DNA of 64,000 bases, taken from NCBI RefSeq assembly GCF_003350295.1, contig NZ_QLYY01000013.1, positions 1 to 64,000 of the forward strand, written 5' to 3'. Shown piece after piece: positions 54,801-63,798 of this stretch. How positions within the stretch are numbered: position 1 is the stretch's first letter; the number at the start of each line of letters is the position of its first letter. The translations under genes were made by a program, and so were the position numbers. The notes beneath the pieces were generated by a model. The model made no database searches. It was not told the origin of the DNA and saw only the letters and a list, made by a program, of their open reading frames with translations. Origin of the DNA: Vibrio tetraodonis (lineage in GTDB: Bacteria; Pseudomonadota; Gammaproteobacteria; Enterobacterales; Vibrionaceae).

Positions 54801-57800
54801 CCAATCAGAACTTTTTGCCTTGACGAAGAGACCTTTACTGCTGTACATCTTAGAAGCGATCAGAGATTTAGACTTCTCGTCAACAGGACGCACACCAATG
54901 ATCACATTTTTACGCTGTGCAATATCTGCTAGTACTTTTTGATCCGCCTCTGGCATGCCAAGTTCAACCGTTTCAGGCTGCGAAATTGGCTTTAGGATAA
55001 GATCTCGGGACTCATAGTTCTTGCCGTATTTTGCTTCATTATGTTTGATGTGTTGTGTATCAAACAAATCAGACACAATTTTTCCCGTATATTGGCTCAT
55101 TAAACGATTGCTTGCTTCATGGCCATAGGAGGTTTGTTCGCCTGACACCTTGTAGCCAGAAATGGCCAGTTTGGCACGCAGTTTCTCGCCTTCTTCACCT
55201 AAGCCTTCGTTGTCCGTGAGTAGTAGAATTGGTGTCTCTTTTGGCAAGCCTTTTAGGTTCTTCTCCACTGAGAATTGACCGTTAACTGCCTTCGCAATCG
55301 CACCCACAATACCAGCAGGGTTCGCCACCTCATGAGCGGCGGTGGCTTTGGTCATACTTGGCATAGGACGGTCAAGTAATAAGCCCGACACCGCTTGGCC
55401 ATTTTGCGCAGCATAACGTGCTAAATCTGCGGCAATTGGACCGCCCATTGAGTAGCCGTGAAGGATGATGTTGCTTGGGTCAATACCCTTGTCATTCACT
55501 AGGTAGTTGAACATGGTGCGAGCGTCTTGGTACAAGCCTTTTTCGCTTGGTCCGCCATCGCTTTCACCATAGCCACGCAGGTTGACTGCAAGCATGTCGA
55601 TACCTTGTTTCTGGTAGTGGCTGCGAATCGAACTCGCCTGCTCTTCAGCAGACGAACCAGAGTCATGCAGGAACAATACGACTTTGCCGCTTGTCGCGCT
55701 CATGTCATCTTCATTAGAGCCAGCACCCTGATGGTAATAACCCGTTAGACGGCCCGCTTCCCCTTTCAGGGTGACTTTCTGCGACTCACCCTTTTCTACC
55801 GCATGAGCAAGTAGGGTTTGCGTGATGTTTCCTATCTTACGACGCGCGTCTTTCTCACCGTATAATTCATTGTTGAGGAATCGAGTCAACGGGCTAAGAG
55901 ACTCTTTATCGCGCGGCGGCTTACCACCATTTTCAATCGCCACCTTGTCTTTGTTCTTCTCACTGCCTGACAAAACATCATCAACATCATTGACTTGATG
56001 CCTTTGCTTCTTCGCGGCAATATCAAGCTGAGCTTCCTGCAGTGCCTGACCAAAGTTGAAAAGCTCTGTCGGCGTCCAAACACCAAACTTAGGCCGCCAT
56101 GTATGACCGATAAGCTTGTCAGCCCCACCCGCTTTCAACACTTTTGCGACTGTAGTCGAGCAGTTTTTGGTCAACAACTGATAGCGAGCATCTGGATCGT
56201 TACTTATACGATTCCACTCTGCTTGCATCGCCGCGACATCCAAGCCTTCTAGGTTGATTCGGAACACTCGGCCTTTGTCTGCTTGGCTAGCCTTAAAGGC
56301 TTCGATTTCTTCCAGCGCTCTCTTAGCAAACAGGTGAACCACGTTGTCGATGCGTTTTGCCACAAGGGCTGGATCATCACTCGCTTGAGCTTGTTTCTGT
56401 AGCTCTTGAGCAAAACGGTTTGCTACGTCCATCATGTCGTAGCTGGTGTCATTCCATTGATCGACGAATGGCTCGAAAACATGCGCTGGAATGCCTGTCG
56501 ATACAAGCATATCCGGATTGCCCAGTAACACACTCGCATATCCTTCAGAGGCATTTTTGTAAGCAGCGTCAATACCTTTCGCGGCATTGAGCTTTTCTAT
56601 AAAGCGTTTCAGCTTAGTTTCGCCGTCGCTCAAGCCAAAGCCATCGTTTTCTTCGGATGCCATATCATACTCAAGCGTATCATTTTGACGCGCCGGTTGA
56701 CTGAAGTCGCTCCAGCGTAGTTTGAGGTCCGGCTGATATTCTGTCGCCACGTTGAAGATATTGCGGATGTTGGATGACTTGCTACCAAGTGGCCACCAAC
56801 TGACGTAATTTTGTTTGTTGAAGTCAGCCGCGGCTTGAGCGTCGATCTGCGTACGCCCTTGGCCAATTTGCAATGCGGCGTGACCCAACGCGCTGTGATC
56901 ACTCGGCTTCCAGATGTACATGGTTGCGCTCACTGGCGACATGTGTTGTTCAAGCGCTTGGTGTACTCTGTTTAGCCCAGAGATATCAATGCCTTTGCCA
57001 TCTCTTGCAAGTTCGTTGGCAGAAAGCTCAGTGAAGATCGTATCTGCAATGGCTTGACCATATTCATGACTTACGGCTGCTTTTACTTTTTTAAGTACAG
57101 CATCGCCACCACCTAGCTGATCGATCTTGGCAAGATTGCCTCTGCCCTTAGTAACGAAATCGCCATTCCCATCCAGATACAGATGTTTACTCTGTTTTAA
57201 ATTGGCATTGTCAAGCTGCTCATATATGCGGCTAAAGCTATCATGAGCATTGATTTTTTTCTCAGATACAGCAAGAGTAGAGACTTCTTCCACACGACTA
57301 TTCACCTGTTCTAGCAATGAGTTCATTGCTTTCACACGGCCAGAATCCGGATGCCCGAGTACATAACCCTCAATCTGTTTACGTAGGTTGAGTAGTTTTT
57401 CCATAGACTCTGGCTCGTAGTCTGCGTGTGAAACCGTACTACCATGATACTCAGTTAAAGCGTCGATCACTTTTTGGTAGCTTTCACCACGAACCTTGCC
57501 CCGTACATGAGCCGAATCGAGTAGCGCATTTACCGACATCAACTCTATGTTGGAGTTGTAGACCCATGTACTGTCTTCTTTTGTCGCCAAAATTCGCGTG
57601 CGACCATCTTGGTGCGAAAGTATCTTGTTATCGACTAAAAAGAGTTCATCTGGCATCTGCTCGAAATTGTCGAAGTTTGCCAAAATAAAGCGCTCAATGG
57701 CTTTTTGTTGAGCGGTATCTTCAGGAGTGTCAATAAGGATGGTTTTGGTCTTATCATCGGAACCCGGCCATGAGCGGACTTCGAAACCTTCATCACTTTC

Positions 57801-60800
57801 TTGCACCAAGAGGTTGCGCTCGGTACGAAGTGAATAGAAGGGCAGAGAGTCACGCAATATGGTATTGACTAGCGTTCCGACCCCAGTTCCATCACGCGAA
57901 GCTTCACCAAGCCCTGCTAAGTTCACTCCAGAAATGCGAACCTCTTTTCGAGCCACATCCTGAGACATTGTAGTGTCTACCACAATGCTGTCAGCGTTTA
58001 CTCCGGTGAGCATTGAGGTGATGGTGCTACCGCTGTTCTTGCCGCGAATACCTGCGTTAATTTGCAGACGGTTCACGGCGTTTGTCGCCCCTTCCAGCGC
58101 TTCCAGCTCTTGCTCGGTCAAGCCGTCACTGAATCGACCATCGGCGCTTGTTTGACTGTCGGTGTTAACAAGGCTGCCCGTTTCGCCAGCCCCTTCCACG
58201 CTATGAGCGTTACCCGAAAGGCCGCTGCCAGCCACGCCTTGACGGTCTGGACGATCGCCTTCGTTTTGCTTCGCCCCTTTTGCATCATTCTGTGCTTGGT
58301 TGGCTTTGCTTTCGGCATTCATCGCATCGCGATCACCACGTGATTGCGCGTCGTTTGCTGCGCTGTGTGCGTCAGATTCGGCCTTTTTCGCGTCGTAACT
58401 TTTCGCCACAGCATCGGCTTTGCGTGTTTCTGCATCGGCTTTAGCTCTGGCGATGTCTTGCTCTGCACCTGCTCGATTTTGCTCACCTTTTGCGACACCC
58501 GCTTCAGACTTGGCAACGGACGCTTTAACTTTGCTGTTATTGTCAGATTGCGTCTGCTTCGCCGCCGCCATCTTGTCATTGGCTAGCTGCTTGGCCTCGT
58601 CGAGCTGGCTTTGAACGCCATCGAGCAAACCGCCGGCAAAATCGTTTCGCCATTGTTCACCTGACTCACCGGAGTGCATTGCTTGATCATTTAGCACATC
58701 CAGACCTTGCGCCAGTTTTGTTAACTCGGCAGTCACGGCTTCCGATTCTTCTTTCACTGCGTCACGTTGAGCCTGACCGTTATTTTCTAAGGCTTGTTGG
58801 TCGGTCGACTCCAATTGACTTTGTGAACCCGCAACGGCATCCAGCTGTTTCTGCTTTTCTTGTTCAAGGCGTTGGCGGTCTGCTTCTGCGCGCTCTTTAT
58901 CTGATAGGGCATTCTGCGACGCTTGATTTTGTGTCGCGTGCTCATTCACTGCATTGGCTTGTAGTGACGATTCCGATTTCGCCACGACATTATCTAGGAT
59001 ATAGACCAGCCCATCATTGTGGCCTGTGCCTTTGAATTCGATACGGTTACTGCCAGCATGGGCGGTCAGTTTTAAGGTTTTTTGCTGCCAAGCAGAGGCG
59101 TCACCAGATGATGAGAAGACAACTTCACCGTTCCAAAGTACTTCAATGCCTTCGTTATTCAATAGACCTGCACGTTTTGCAAAATCAAAGCTCACTGAAA
59201 TGACTTCGCCTTCTGTAAGATCGGTCAAATCTTGATAAAGACTGGTGTTGGTGTGAGTATCAAGCTCAGTGACGCGTGTGCCGTGGCCTTCGCCATTAAC
59301 GCCATACACGCTGCCCGAGTATGAGGCTTCAACACCGTGTGTCGATTGCCAACCACGATCACCTTGCTCAAAATCACCATTCACAATCAAATTTGGAGCT
59401 TGGGCTTGATCAGAAGTGTCATCAATGTTGAGGTCGTTGTGCATCTTGCTGAGATCTGGGGTATCCACCTTGGTGACACTACCTGTTAGGCTATCACCCA
59501 AGTCCGAACCGACTTCTTCAATGGCATCCATTTGGAAACCATCCAGCTTGGTGATTTCAGGTGTTGCAATTGCACCACGGCCTTTTTGCGTACCAGACGA
59601 CGAGGCTTCATCACCGTGAACCAAGTAGCTAATGGCCTGGCTGCCACCGACACCCAATAGTGTTTGTTTGATGTTATCAAACAGTGCCGAGAGCTTGTTG
59701 CTACTGGTGTTACTCGATGCAACCGCTAAACTGTAAAAATCGCCATTACCGACTTTAATTGCCACGTTATTTCGTGCGTAAGAGGCGTTGATGTTGAGAC
59801 CGTCACCGATGTGGATATTAGCGTTGGCTTTGCCTTTCATGACTGCGACATTGAGGCCATCCCCCACTTTCGTGTTGATGTTGTATTTGCCCCAGGCTAC
59901 GTTAACAGAAATACCATTGCCCACTTTGGTGTTAATGTTAGCATCAGCATAAGCAACCGTCACACTCAAACCGTCACCGACCGTGGTGGTGATATTGGCT
60001 TTGCCTTTCGCAGCGGTAACCTGCATACCATCACCCACTTTGGTCACAACGTTGCCTTTACTCCAAAGGGCGTTGAAGCTGTCACCATCACCCACTTGGG
60101 TCACAATGTTGGCTTCACCTTTTGCCAGTACCACGTTGCGGCCATCGCCCACTTTAGTGATGACGTTCGCTTTACCCCAAGCTCCGGTGTAGTCGTCGCC
60201 ATTGCCCACATGAGTAATGATGTTGGCTTTACCTTGCACCACGGAGACTTCTTGGCCATCCCCTACTTTGGTTATGATGTTGGCTTCACCTTTGGCAAAG
60301 TTATAGCGATCACCGTCGCCCACTTGGGTAAACACGTTGGCTTGCCCCCAAGCGACATTGACGCCCAAACCATCGCCGACCTTGGTCACCATGTTGGCCT
60401 TGCCTTTGGCAATACCTATGGTTGTGCCATCTCCGATATGGGTCATCACGTTGCCGATATCAGAGATCAGTAAACCAACCGTGGTGCCTTCGCCTACTTT
60501 GGTGAGGATATTGCCTTTACCAGCCAACACCGATGCGGTTGTTGCATCACCAACATGAGTCACGACGTTCGCTTTTGCTGCCGCCACCACGCCCATGAAA
60601 TCATCACCCACTTTGGTGACAACATTTGCTTCGCCCAGTGCTAACACGCCCGTGAGACCATCACCAACGTGCGTCATGATGTTTGCTTTACCAAACATCG
60701 CCGCCAAGGTTGTGCCGTTACCGACTTTCGTCATCACATTCACTTCACCGGCGAACAATCCTAGGCTGGTTCCATCACCGACATGCGTGTAGATGTTCGC

Positions 60801-63776
60801 TTTACCGACCATTAGCGCCGCGGTCAGATCATTACCGACTTTGGTCATGACGTTGGCTTGACCAATCATCGCAGCAAACGTGCTACCATTGCCGATATGA
60901 GTAAAGATATTGGCGTTCCCAACCATTGCAGCAAGTGTTGAGCCATTGCCCACTTTTGTCGCAACGTTGCCTTTGGCAAGCATCAGTGCCACAGACATGC
61001 CATCACCAATGTGAGTGAAGACGTTAGCTTCTGCTACCATTAGGGCCAACACATCACCGTTACCAACTTTAGTAAAGACGTTACCCAAACCGCCCATCAG
61101 TGCCCAAGCGTTCCCTTCGCCAACATGGGTGAAGATATTGCCCGCACCAATCATAGCCGCAATAGACGTTCCATCACCCACTTTGGTGAAAATGTTACCT
61201 GCCGCCCCCATCACACCGAGAGTTTGACCATCACCGACATGCGTCAGAACGTTGCCAATACCAAGCATAATGCCTGTCGTATCACCGTTACCCACTTTGG
61301 TGAGGATGTTCGCACCACCCACCATCACACCGGTTGTCGTACCATCACCAACATGAGTCAGTACGTTTGCGCCACCGCCCATCACAGCAAGGGTATCCCC
61401 TTTACCTTTTTTGGTCAGAATGTTGGCTCCGCCTAGGGCTACCGCTGTGGTATTCGAGGCTTGTTCATCACCACTAATGTGAGTTATCACGTTCGCACCG
61501 CCCAACATGCCTGCGGTAAGTTCGCCGTCACCCACTTTGGTTAGTACGTTCGCCCCACCCGCTAGCACGGATGTTACATCACCGTTACCGACTTGCGTCA
61601 TCACATTGAAGCCGCCCGCCGCCAACCACAAGCCCTTACCCGAGCCGATTTGAGTATGGGTGTTGTAACCGCCAAACATAACGACTCGGCTATTACCATT
61701 CCCTTTGTGCACAGAGATATTGCCGTACGCCAGCAAGTGCGCAAGGTATTGACCATCTCCAATACGAACCAATACGTTGACCGCACCACCCGCATACACA
61801 TCCATCTTGCCTTGCTTGCTTTGATGTACCAACACGTTCGCCAAACCCGCACCGCGGAAAGTGAGATCCCCTTCCTCACCACTTTTGACAATCACGTTTG
61901 CCGCGCCAGCACCGTTAAATTCGGTATTACCAAATTGCGAACTGTGGAGAATAACGTTAGCGACACCGCCACCATTAAAGTAAACATTGCCGCGAGTCAC
62001 ATTAGACTTAATGACGTTACCACCACCCGCACCATTGAAACGCACATCACCAGAGCTTTCACCACTATCTGTCGCTGGCTTAAACAAGGTTTGATCGGTG
62101 TACTCATCGATATCGGCCACAGTTTCGCTGGTGCTTCTTACCACGTTTACGCTGTACTGCAGATCGCTGAGTGAATAGCCACCTTTGCCCATCGGCTGAT
62201 ATCCGTTTGCAGACGAAATATCTTCATTGGCTAGGTTTGCGGTATAGTTACCTTCTTTGTACCAAGAACGAGCTTGATACTTAAGCACCCCTGTTTTGGG
62301 ATCATTAGCAAGTTCAACCACCACAATTTTTGTGTAAGGCCCAAGCACTTTTGCGTAAACATAAGTGTTTGGTTTTCGGTTTGATTTAACCGCTTGAACA
62401 TCGACTTTCGTCCCATGGGTCGAGATAGCGTGACCACCCATTTTCGCATCTGACAATACCACATCTTTGGCATCAATCAGTGCACCATCGGCGTAGGTCA
62501 CCCACTCATATTCAGTCAGGTCTTTCTCCACCGCATGAACGGTCAACGATTGCTGATGTTCAACGGCAATATTAGAAAGGGTGTAACCGCCATTGATTGG
62601 GTTGACTTCAAAACCACCTGCAGAAGACACATCGGAGCGAGCAAGCTCAGATAAATGATTCCCTTGCTTGTACCAAGCTTCAGAGTAGTATTTGAGTTTG
62701 CCCGTTGTTGGATCGTTAGAGAGACGAACTTTGTTGATTTTAGTGTAAGTACCATCTGCGATAGCAAACAGGTAAGTATTTGACTCTCGTTCTGATTTTA
62801 CAGCAGTAACCACATGGGTGCCGCTATCAATCCATGAACCATGCATTTTCGCCGTGGTTAGAACGATGTCTTCCGCTTTCGCATATTCCATGCCTTGAAC
62901 ATCAAAGCCACTGCCACTGCCTTTCCGTGTAATGGTATTGTAAGCACCACCACCAGAGAAATGAATGTCGCCGTGTGCCACATTGGAATAAAGACTGTTG
63001 TAACCACCTACGCCTTCAAAGCGAATGTGACCACGTGTTTGCGTGTAAACATCTTCCGCTTGGCGTGTACGCTCAATACGGTTTGATGCGCCAGCACCTT
63101 GCAAGGTAATATCACCTACTTTGCCTTTACGGACCAAGTGGTTGTCAGCACCTGCTCCACGGAAAGTAATATTGCCAGCTTCAACACGTGAACTGATGCT
63201 GTTTGCAGCGCCAGCGCCATCAAACGTCACATCACCGCGAGAGCCTTGATAATGGTTAAACCAAGTACGGTCTAGTTTATTGCCCGCTCCTGCACCCGCA
63301 AAATTGAGGTTACCTTGGTTGGTTTCATGCCAAAGCGCATTGTAACCACCAGCGCCTTTAAAAGTGACATTGCCGCTCAAACCTTTTCTTTTAATGCCAT
63401 TATAAGCCGCTGCACCGCTATAACTGACATCACCATGATGACCCATGTGATCAATCGACACACCACCAGCGGCACCAGAGAATGACACATTGCCATCGCC
63501 ACTTTTGTTAATGTCTGCATACCCAGCAGCGCCTTTTACAGAAAGGTGCCCAGTGGTGTCTTCCACTCTTAGGTATGCCGAACCACCTACGACCGTATCG
63601 TTACCGCTGCCGGTATAAACCGTTGCTCCAATCGATCCGACTGTGACATGATCATCACCACCGTAGGCATGGATTTCTCCACCAAAACCAATGGCAACAA
63701 TATCGTTGTTTCCATTATCGGCGGACAAGTTCCCTGTAAAGAAATATTCAACACTTCTCCAAAATGGTTTTCCCAT
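48900..63776 (-). CDS. rtxA: MARTX toxin RtxA (RID - ABH - ExoY-like - ACD - CPD)
   Basis: A 4958-aa secreted toxin. Order: glycine-rich A-type repeats (about 30-680); about 33 B-type repeats of 19 residues (about 712-1350); a low-complexity, Gln/Ala/Lys-rich coiled region (about 1600-1900); RID, the Rho-inactivating domain (about 1978-2600; His2299 in LGHAALQIG, Cys2539 in KNCSTTVAKVL); an alpha/beta hydrolase (about 2626-2905; Ser2776 in GYSMGG); an ExoY/edema-factor-like nucleotide cyclase (about 2925-3315; Lys2981, Lys2988, Asp3118, Asp3120); the actin cross-linking domain (about 3360-3790; IENE at 3399-3402, HTIE at 3459-3462); the cysteine protease domain (about 3846-4070; His3933, Cys3982, 49 apart as in V. 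cholerae); C-type repeats to the end. CPD releases the effectors inside the host cell after inositol-phosphate binding. Confidence 0.95.
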   Translation of the reverse strand: MGKPFWRSVEYFFTGNLSADNGNNDIVAIGFGGEIHAYGGDDHVTVGSIGATVYTGSGNDTVVGGSAYLRVEDTTGHLSVKGAAGYADINKSGDGNVSFSGAAGGVSIDHMGHHGDVSYSGAAAYNGIKRKGLSGNVTFKGAGGYNALWHETNQGNLNFAGAGAGNKLDRTWFNHYQGSRGDVTFDGAGAANSISSRVEAGNITFRGAGADNHLVRKGKVGDITLQGAGASNRIERTRQAEDVYTQTRGHIRFEGVGGYNSLYSNVAHGDIHFSGGGAYNTITRKGSGSGFDVQGMEYAKAEDIVLTTAKMHGSWIDSGTHVVTAVKSERESNTYLFAIADGTYTKINKVRLSNDPTTGKLKYYSEAWYKQGNHLSELARSDVSSAGGFEVNPINGGYTLSNIAVEHQQSLTVHAVEKDLTEYEWVTYADGALIDAKDVVLSDAKMGGHAISTHGTKVDVQAVKSNRKPNTYVYAKVLGPYTKIVVVELANDPKTGVLKYQARSWYKEGNYTANLANEDISSANGYQPMGKGGYSLSDLQYSVNVVRSTSETVADIDEYTDQTLFKPATDSGESSGDVRFNGAGGGNVIKSNVTRGNVYFNGGGVANVILHSSQFGNTEFNGAGAANVIVKSGEEGDLTFRGAGLANVLVHQSKQGKMDVYAGGAVNVLVRIGDGQYLAHLLAYGNISVHKGNGNSRVVMFGGYNTHTQIGSGKGLWLAAGGFNVMTQVGNGDVTSVLAGGANVLTKVGDGELTAGMLGGANVITHISGDEQASNTTAVALGGANILTKKGKGDTLAVMGGGANVLTHVGDGTTTGVMVGGANILTKVGNGDTTGIMLGIGNVLTHVGDGQTLGVMGAAGNIFTKVGDGTSIAAMIGAGNIFTHVGEGNAWALMGGLGNVFTKVGNGDVLALMVAEANVFTHIGDGMSVALMLAKGNVATKVGNGSTLAAMVGNANIFTHIGNGSTFAAMIGQANVMTKVGNDLTAALMVGKANIYTHVGDGTSLGLFAGEVNVMTKVGNGTTLAAMFGKANIMTHVGDGLTGVLALGEANVVTKVGDDFMGVVAAAKANVVTHVGDATTASVLAGKGNILTKVGEGTTVGLLISDIGNVMTHIGDGTTIGIAKGKANMVTKVGDGLGVNVAWGQANVFTQVGDGDRYNFAKGEANIITKVGDGQEVSVVQGKANIITHVGNGDDYTGAWGKANVITKVGDGRNVVLAKGEANIVTQVGDGDSFNALWSKGNVVTKVGDGMQVTAAKGKANITTTVGDGLSVTVAYADANINTKVGNGISVNVAWGKYNINTKVGDGLNVAVMKGKANANIHIGDGLNINASYARNNVAIKVGNGDFYSLAVASSNTSSNKLSALFDNIKQTLLGVGGSQAISYLVHGDEASSSGTQKGRGAIATPEITKLDGFQMDAIEEVGSDLGDSLTGSVTKVDTPDLSKMHNDLNIDDTSDQAQAPNLIVNGDFEQGDRGWQSTHGVEASYSGSVYGVNGEGHGTRVTELDTHTNTSLYQDLTDLTEGEVISVSFDFAKRAGLLNNEGIEVLWNGEVVFSSSGDASAWQQKTLKLTAHAGSNRIEFKGTGHNDGLVYILDNVVAKSESSLQANAVNEHATQNQASQNALSDKERAEADRQRLEQEKQKQLDAVAGSQSQLESTDQQALENNGQAQRDAVKEESEAVTAELTKLAQGLDVLNDQAMHSGESGEQWRNDFAGGLLDGVQSQLDEAKQLANDKMAAAKQTQSDNNSKVKASVAKSEAGVAKGEQNRAGAEQDIARAKADAETRKADAVAKSYDAKKAESDAHSAANDAQSRGDRDAMNAESKANQAQNDAKGAKQNEGDRPDRQGVAGSGLSGNAHSVEGAGETGSLVNTDSQTSADGRFSDGLTEQELEALEGATNAVNRLQINAGIRGKNSGSTITSMLTGVNADSIVVDTTMSQDVARKEVRISGVNLAGLGEASRDGTGVGTLVNTILRDSLPFYSLRTERNLLVQESDEGFEVRSWPGSDDKTKTILIDTPEDTAQQKAIERFILANFDNFEQMPDELFLVDNKILSHQDGRTRILATKEDSTWVYNSNIELMSVNALLDSAHVRGKVRGESYQKVIDALTEYHGSTVSHADYEPESMEKLLNLRKQIEGYVLGHPDSGRVKAMNSLLEQVNSRVEEVSTLAVSEKKINAHDSFSRIYEQLDNANLKQSKHLYLDGNGDFVTKGRGNLAKIDQLGGGDAVLKKVKAAVSHEYGQAIADTIFTELSANELARDGKGIDISGLNRVHQALEQHMSPVSATMYIWKPSDHSALGHAALQIGQGRTQIDAQAAADFNKQNYVSWWPLGSKSSNIRNIFNVATEYQPDLKLRWSDFSQPARQNDTLEYDMASEENDGFGLSDGETKLKRFIEKLNAAKGIDAAYKNASEGYASVLLGNPDMLVSTGIPAHVFEPFVDQWNDTSYDMMDVANRFAQELQKQAQASDDPALVAKRIDNVVHLFAKRALEEIEAFKASQADKGRVFRINLEGLDVAAMQAEWNRISNDPDARYQLLTKNCSTTVAKVLKAGGADKLIGHTWRPKFGVWTPTELFNFGQALQEAQLDIAAKKQRHQVNDVDDVLSGSEKNKDKVAIENGGKPPRDKESLSPLTRFLNNELYGEKDARRKIGNITQTLLAHAVEKGESQKVTLKGEAGRLTGYYHQGAGSNEDDMSATSGKVVLFLHDSGSSAEEQASSIRSHYQKQGIDMLAVNLRGYGESDGGPSEKGLYQDARTMFNYLVNDKGIDPSNIILHGYSMGGPIAADLARYAAQNGQAVSGLLLDRPMPSMTKATAAHEVANPAGIVGAIAKAVNGQFSVEKNLKGLPKETPILLLTDNEGLGEEGEKLRAKLAISGYKVSGEQTSYGHEASNRLMSQYTGKIVSDLFDTQHIKHNEAKYGKNYESRDLILKPISQPETVELGMPEADQKVLADIAQRKNVIIGVRPVDEKSKSLIASKMYSSKGLFVKAKSSDWGPMSGFIPVDQSFAKASARRDLETFNSHAEQSIQSGNAVGADLYLNQVRIEELVSKYHSLTPLELDEQSGMYKTTATNGEQTVPFFLNKVMVDGKELWQVHYIKNGELAPFKVIGDPVSKQPMTADYDLLTVMYSYSDLGPQDKVKQPLTWEQWKDSVTYEDLTPKYKELYSNEDLYNKKDGASLGNVSGRLKELKDVINVGLGRTNGLEMVHHGADDANPYAVMADNFPATFFVPKSFFAEDGLGEGKGSIQHYFHVNEQGAVVIRSPQEFSNFQQVAINVSYRASFNDKWNHGLDDPLFTTKRKLSHEFLNKRDQILRKLSTDSLDSQGDKLVALGNSDDLSGSEKRKGNVAIENDGTPPRDKESPQMPVKKPAGGGTSDLKALGHKTKSVLGFRSHFDSTSIGIENELSGLVVVLPKNSAQTFGYVHDSQGNPLFMLTKDMNQGGYSNPARIANINGVNNWQTHTIELVTYPSETSDTAAIESRKEAMLWLAREFTGHINQSNHQSLPQLASDDGRFTLVISNSKHLIAAGNGTAVEAQGQTIGMTPSGQQATMGISAKEFGSSSSQEVRLLESAPWYQSGLRDEFIANANEHKLDDPATAQNVYAYLTSVYSKTADLAKEFGININDWDPASEGFSPNAQGLTDPKVKNAWEILPRTKPVKMLELLSADDSRYVRQQIIGKLKGSYSESLAKNVFEYFQYGGEVAGHGINNATTGSVERPEPAILFEFRSVPSELSEFVPKIESTAKVDVKALDHFDSASRKAIIVEVNALVNGSDDFDAWYQEYRASKDQPPVKKPKLSASANHKAEWLMTQHADKWEKITAPYIESSETGAVLKGLQEDIKKPAGADTAIHNQNVNDWERVAVTPRADGGETRFDGQIIVQIENDAVVAEAAANLAGKHAESSVVVQLDSDGNYRIVYGDPSTLNGKMRWQLVGHGRDDSDSNNTHLSGYSAEDLAAKLANFQQSFSQAENIDNTPDHISIVGCSLVSDDKQKGFGHQFINAMDANGLRVDVSARSTELAVDATGRKHTKDVNGDWIQKAETNKVSLSWNEQGEVIAKDERIRNGIAEGDVDLSRIGVSGVEELARGAIGDNNNVFEAPEKHKVKAEISANSGSDNKLSYSGNIQVNVGDGEFTTVNWGTSNVGIKVGTGGFKSLAFGDNNVMVHIGNGESEYSFDISGYQALEGAQMFIGNRNMSFNLGRSNDLVVMMDKSIPTPPLINPFDGAARISGVLQSIATSGEGQDWLAAQQQQWSLSGAKKFVKDMSGLDLSSSVDYTTLVALDSQNERSSRGLKHDAEATLNKHYNQWLSRNGNNSSNLSRADKLRQANEKLAFNFAVGGQGADIQVTAGNWNFMFGDNIQSILDTNLGSLFGLMTQQFSATGQAKTTFTYTPEDLPRQLKNKLLGQIAEVGAETTLADIFGVDYTTSGQIVSRNGEAVDGVAILTEMLEVIGEFSGDQLQAFVDPAKLLDSLKSGIDMGADGIKSFAETHGLKDKAPEAEDNKSSVSVNGTSVNNSQGATASDGNTETAETQDRAFGFNSLNLPNLFATIFSQDKQKEMKSLVENLKENLTADLLNMKEKTFDFLRNSGHLQGDGDINISLGNYNFNWGGDGKDLGAYLGDNNNFWGGRGDDVFYATGTSNIFTGGEGSDMGVLMGRENMMFGGDGNDTAVVAGRINHVFLGAGDDQSFVFGEGGEIDTGLGRDYVVTSGNFNRVDTGDGQDYSVTIGNKNQVELGVGNDFANVFGNYNRINASAGNDVVKLMGYHAVLNGGEGDDHLIAAAISKFSQFNGGEGRDLMVLGGYQNTFKGGTDVDSFVVSGDVIDNLVEDISSEDNIVFNGIDWQKLWFERSGYDLKLSILRDPVSDTDQAKFEHIGSVTFNDYFDGKRAQMIIAMGEKDANGEREYTALSESSIDALVQAMSGFDPQAGDNGFIDNINTKSRVAISTAWADVTQHKGSLA
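53702..53781 (-). repeat. 80-bp linker repeat in rtxA, copy at the ExoY-ACD junction
   Basis: Matches 55901-55980 at 70 of 80 bases. It encodes an interdomain linker with GSEKRKGNVAIENDGTPPRD; the other copy encodes GSEKNKDKVAIENGGKPPRD. Confidence 0.85.
55901..55980 (-). repeat. 80-bp linker repeat in rtxA, copy at the RID-ABH junction
   Basis: Same repeat as 53702-53781, same orientation. The two copies bracket the ABH and ExoY-like domains, while the ABH-ExoY junction itself has no copy. Confidence 0.85.
59725..61640 (-). repeat. B-repeat array of rtxA (about 33 units of 57 bp)
   Basis: Units follow the pattern aNvlT[K/H]VGDGtt.gvm.gg. Lys and His alternate at the sixth position through most of the array (TKVG, THVG, TKVG…), giving a 38-residue (114-bp) superperiod. 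The repeats are thought to help carry the effector block across the host membrane. Confidence 0.85.
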
Positions 63777-63798
63777 AAGCCATACTCTTGTTTAGAAG

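Noticed and set aside
59811..60473. Long plus-strand frame (220 aa) opposite the rtxA B repeats
   Set aside because: It is the antisense shadow of the 57-bp repeats, which keep all frames open; it has no independent start signals and is repetitive itself.
59725..61640. CRISPR-like regular repeats
   Set aside because: Period and variation follow a protein repeat in one continuous reading frame; no spacers.
61593..62174. Plus-strand 193-aa frame opposite rtxA
   Set aside because: Same shadow effect from glycine/asparagine/valine repeats; no ribosome binding site.
48900..63776. DmX, MCF or RRSP (DUF5) effector modules in the MARTX
   Set aside because: The segment before CPD has no cysteine and carries the actin cross-linking domain motifs (IENE, HTIE); no MCF- or RRSP-like motifs were found.
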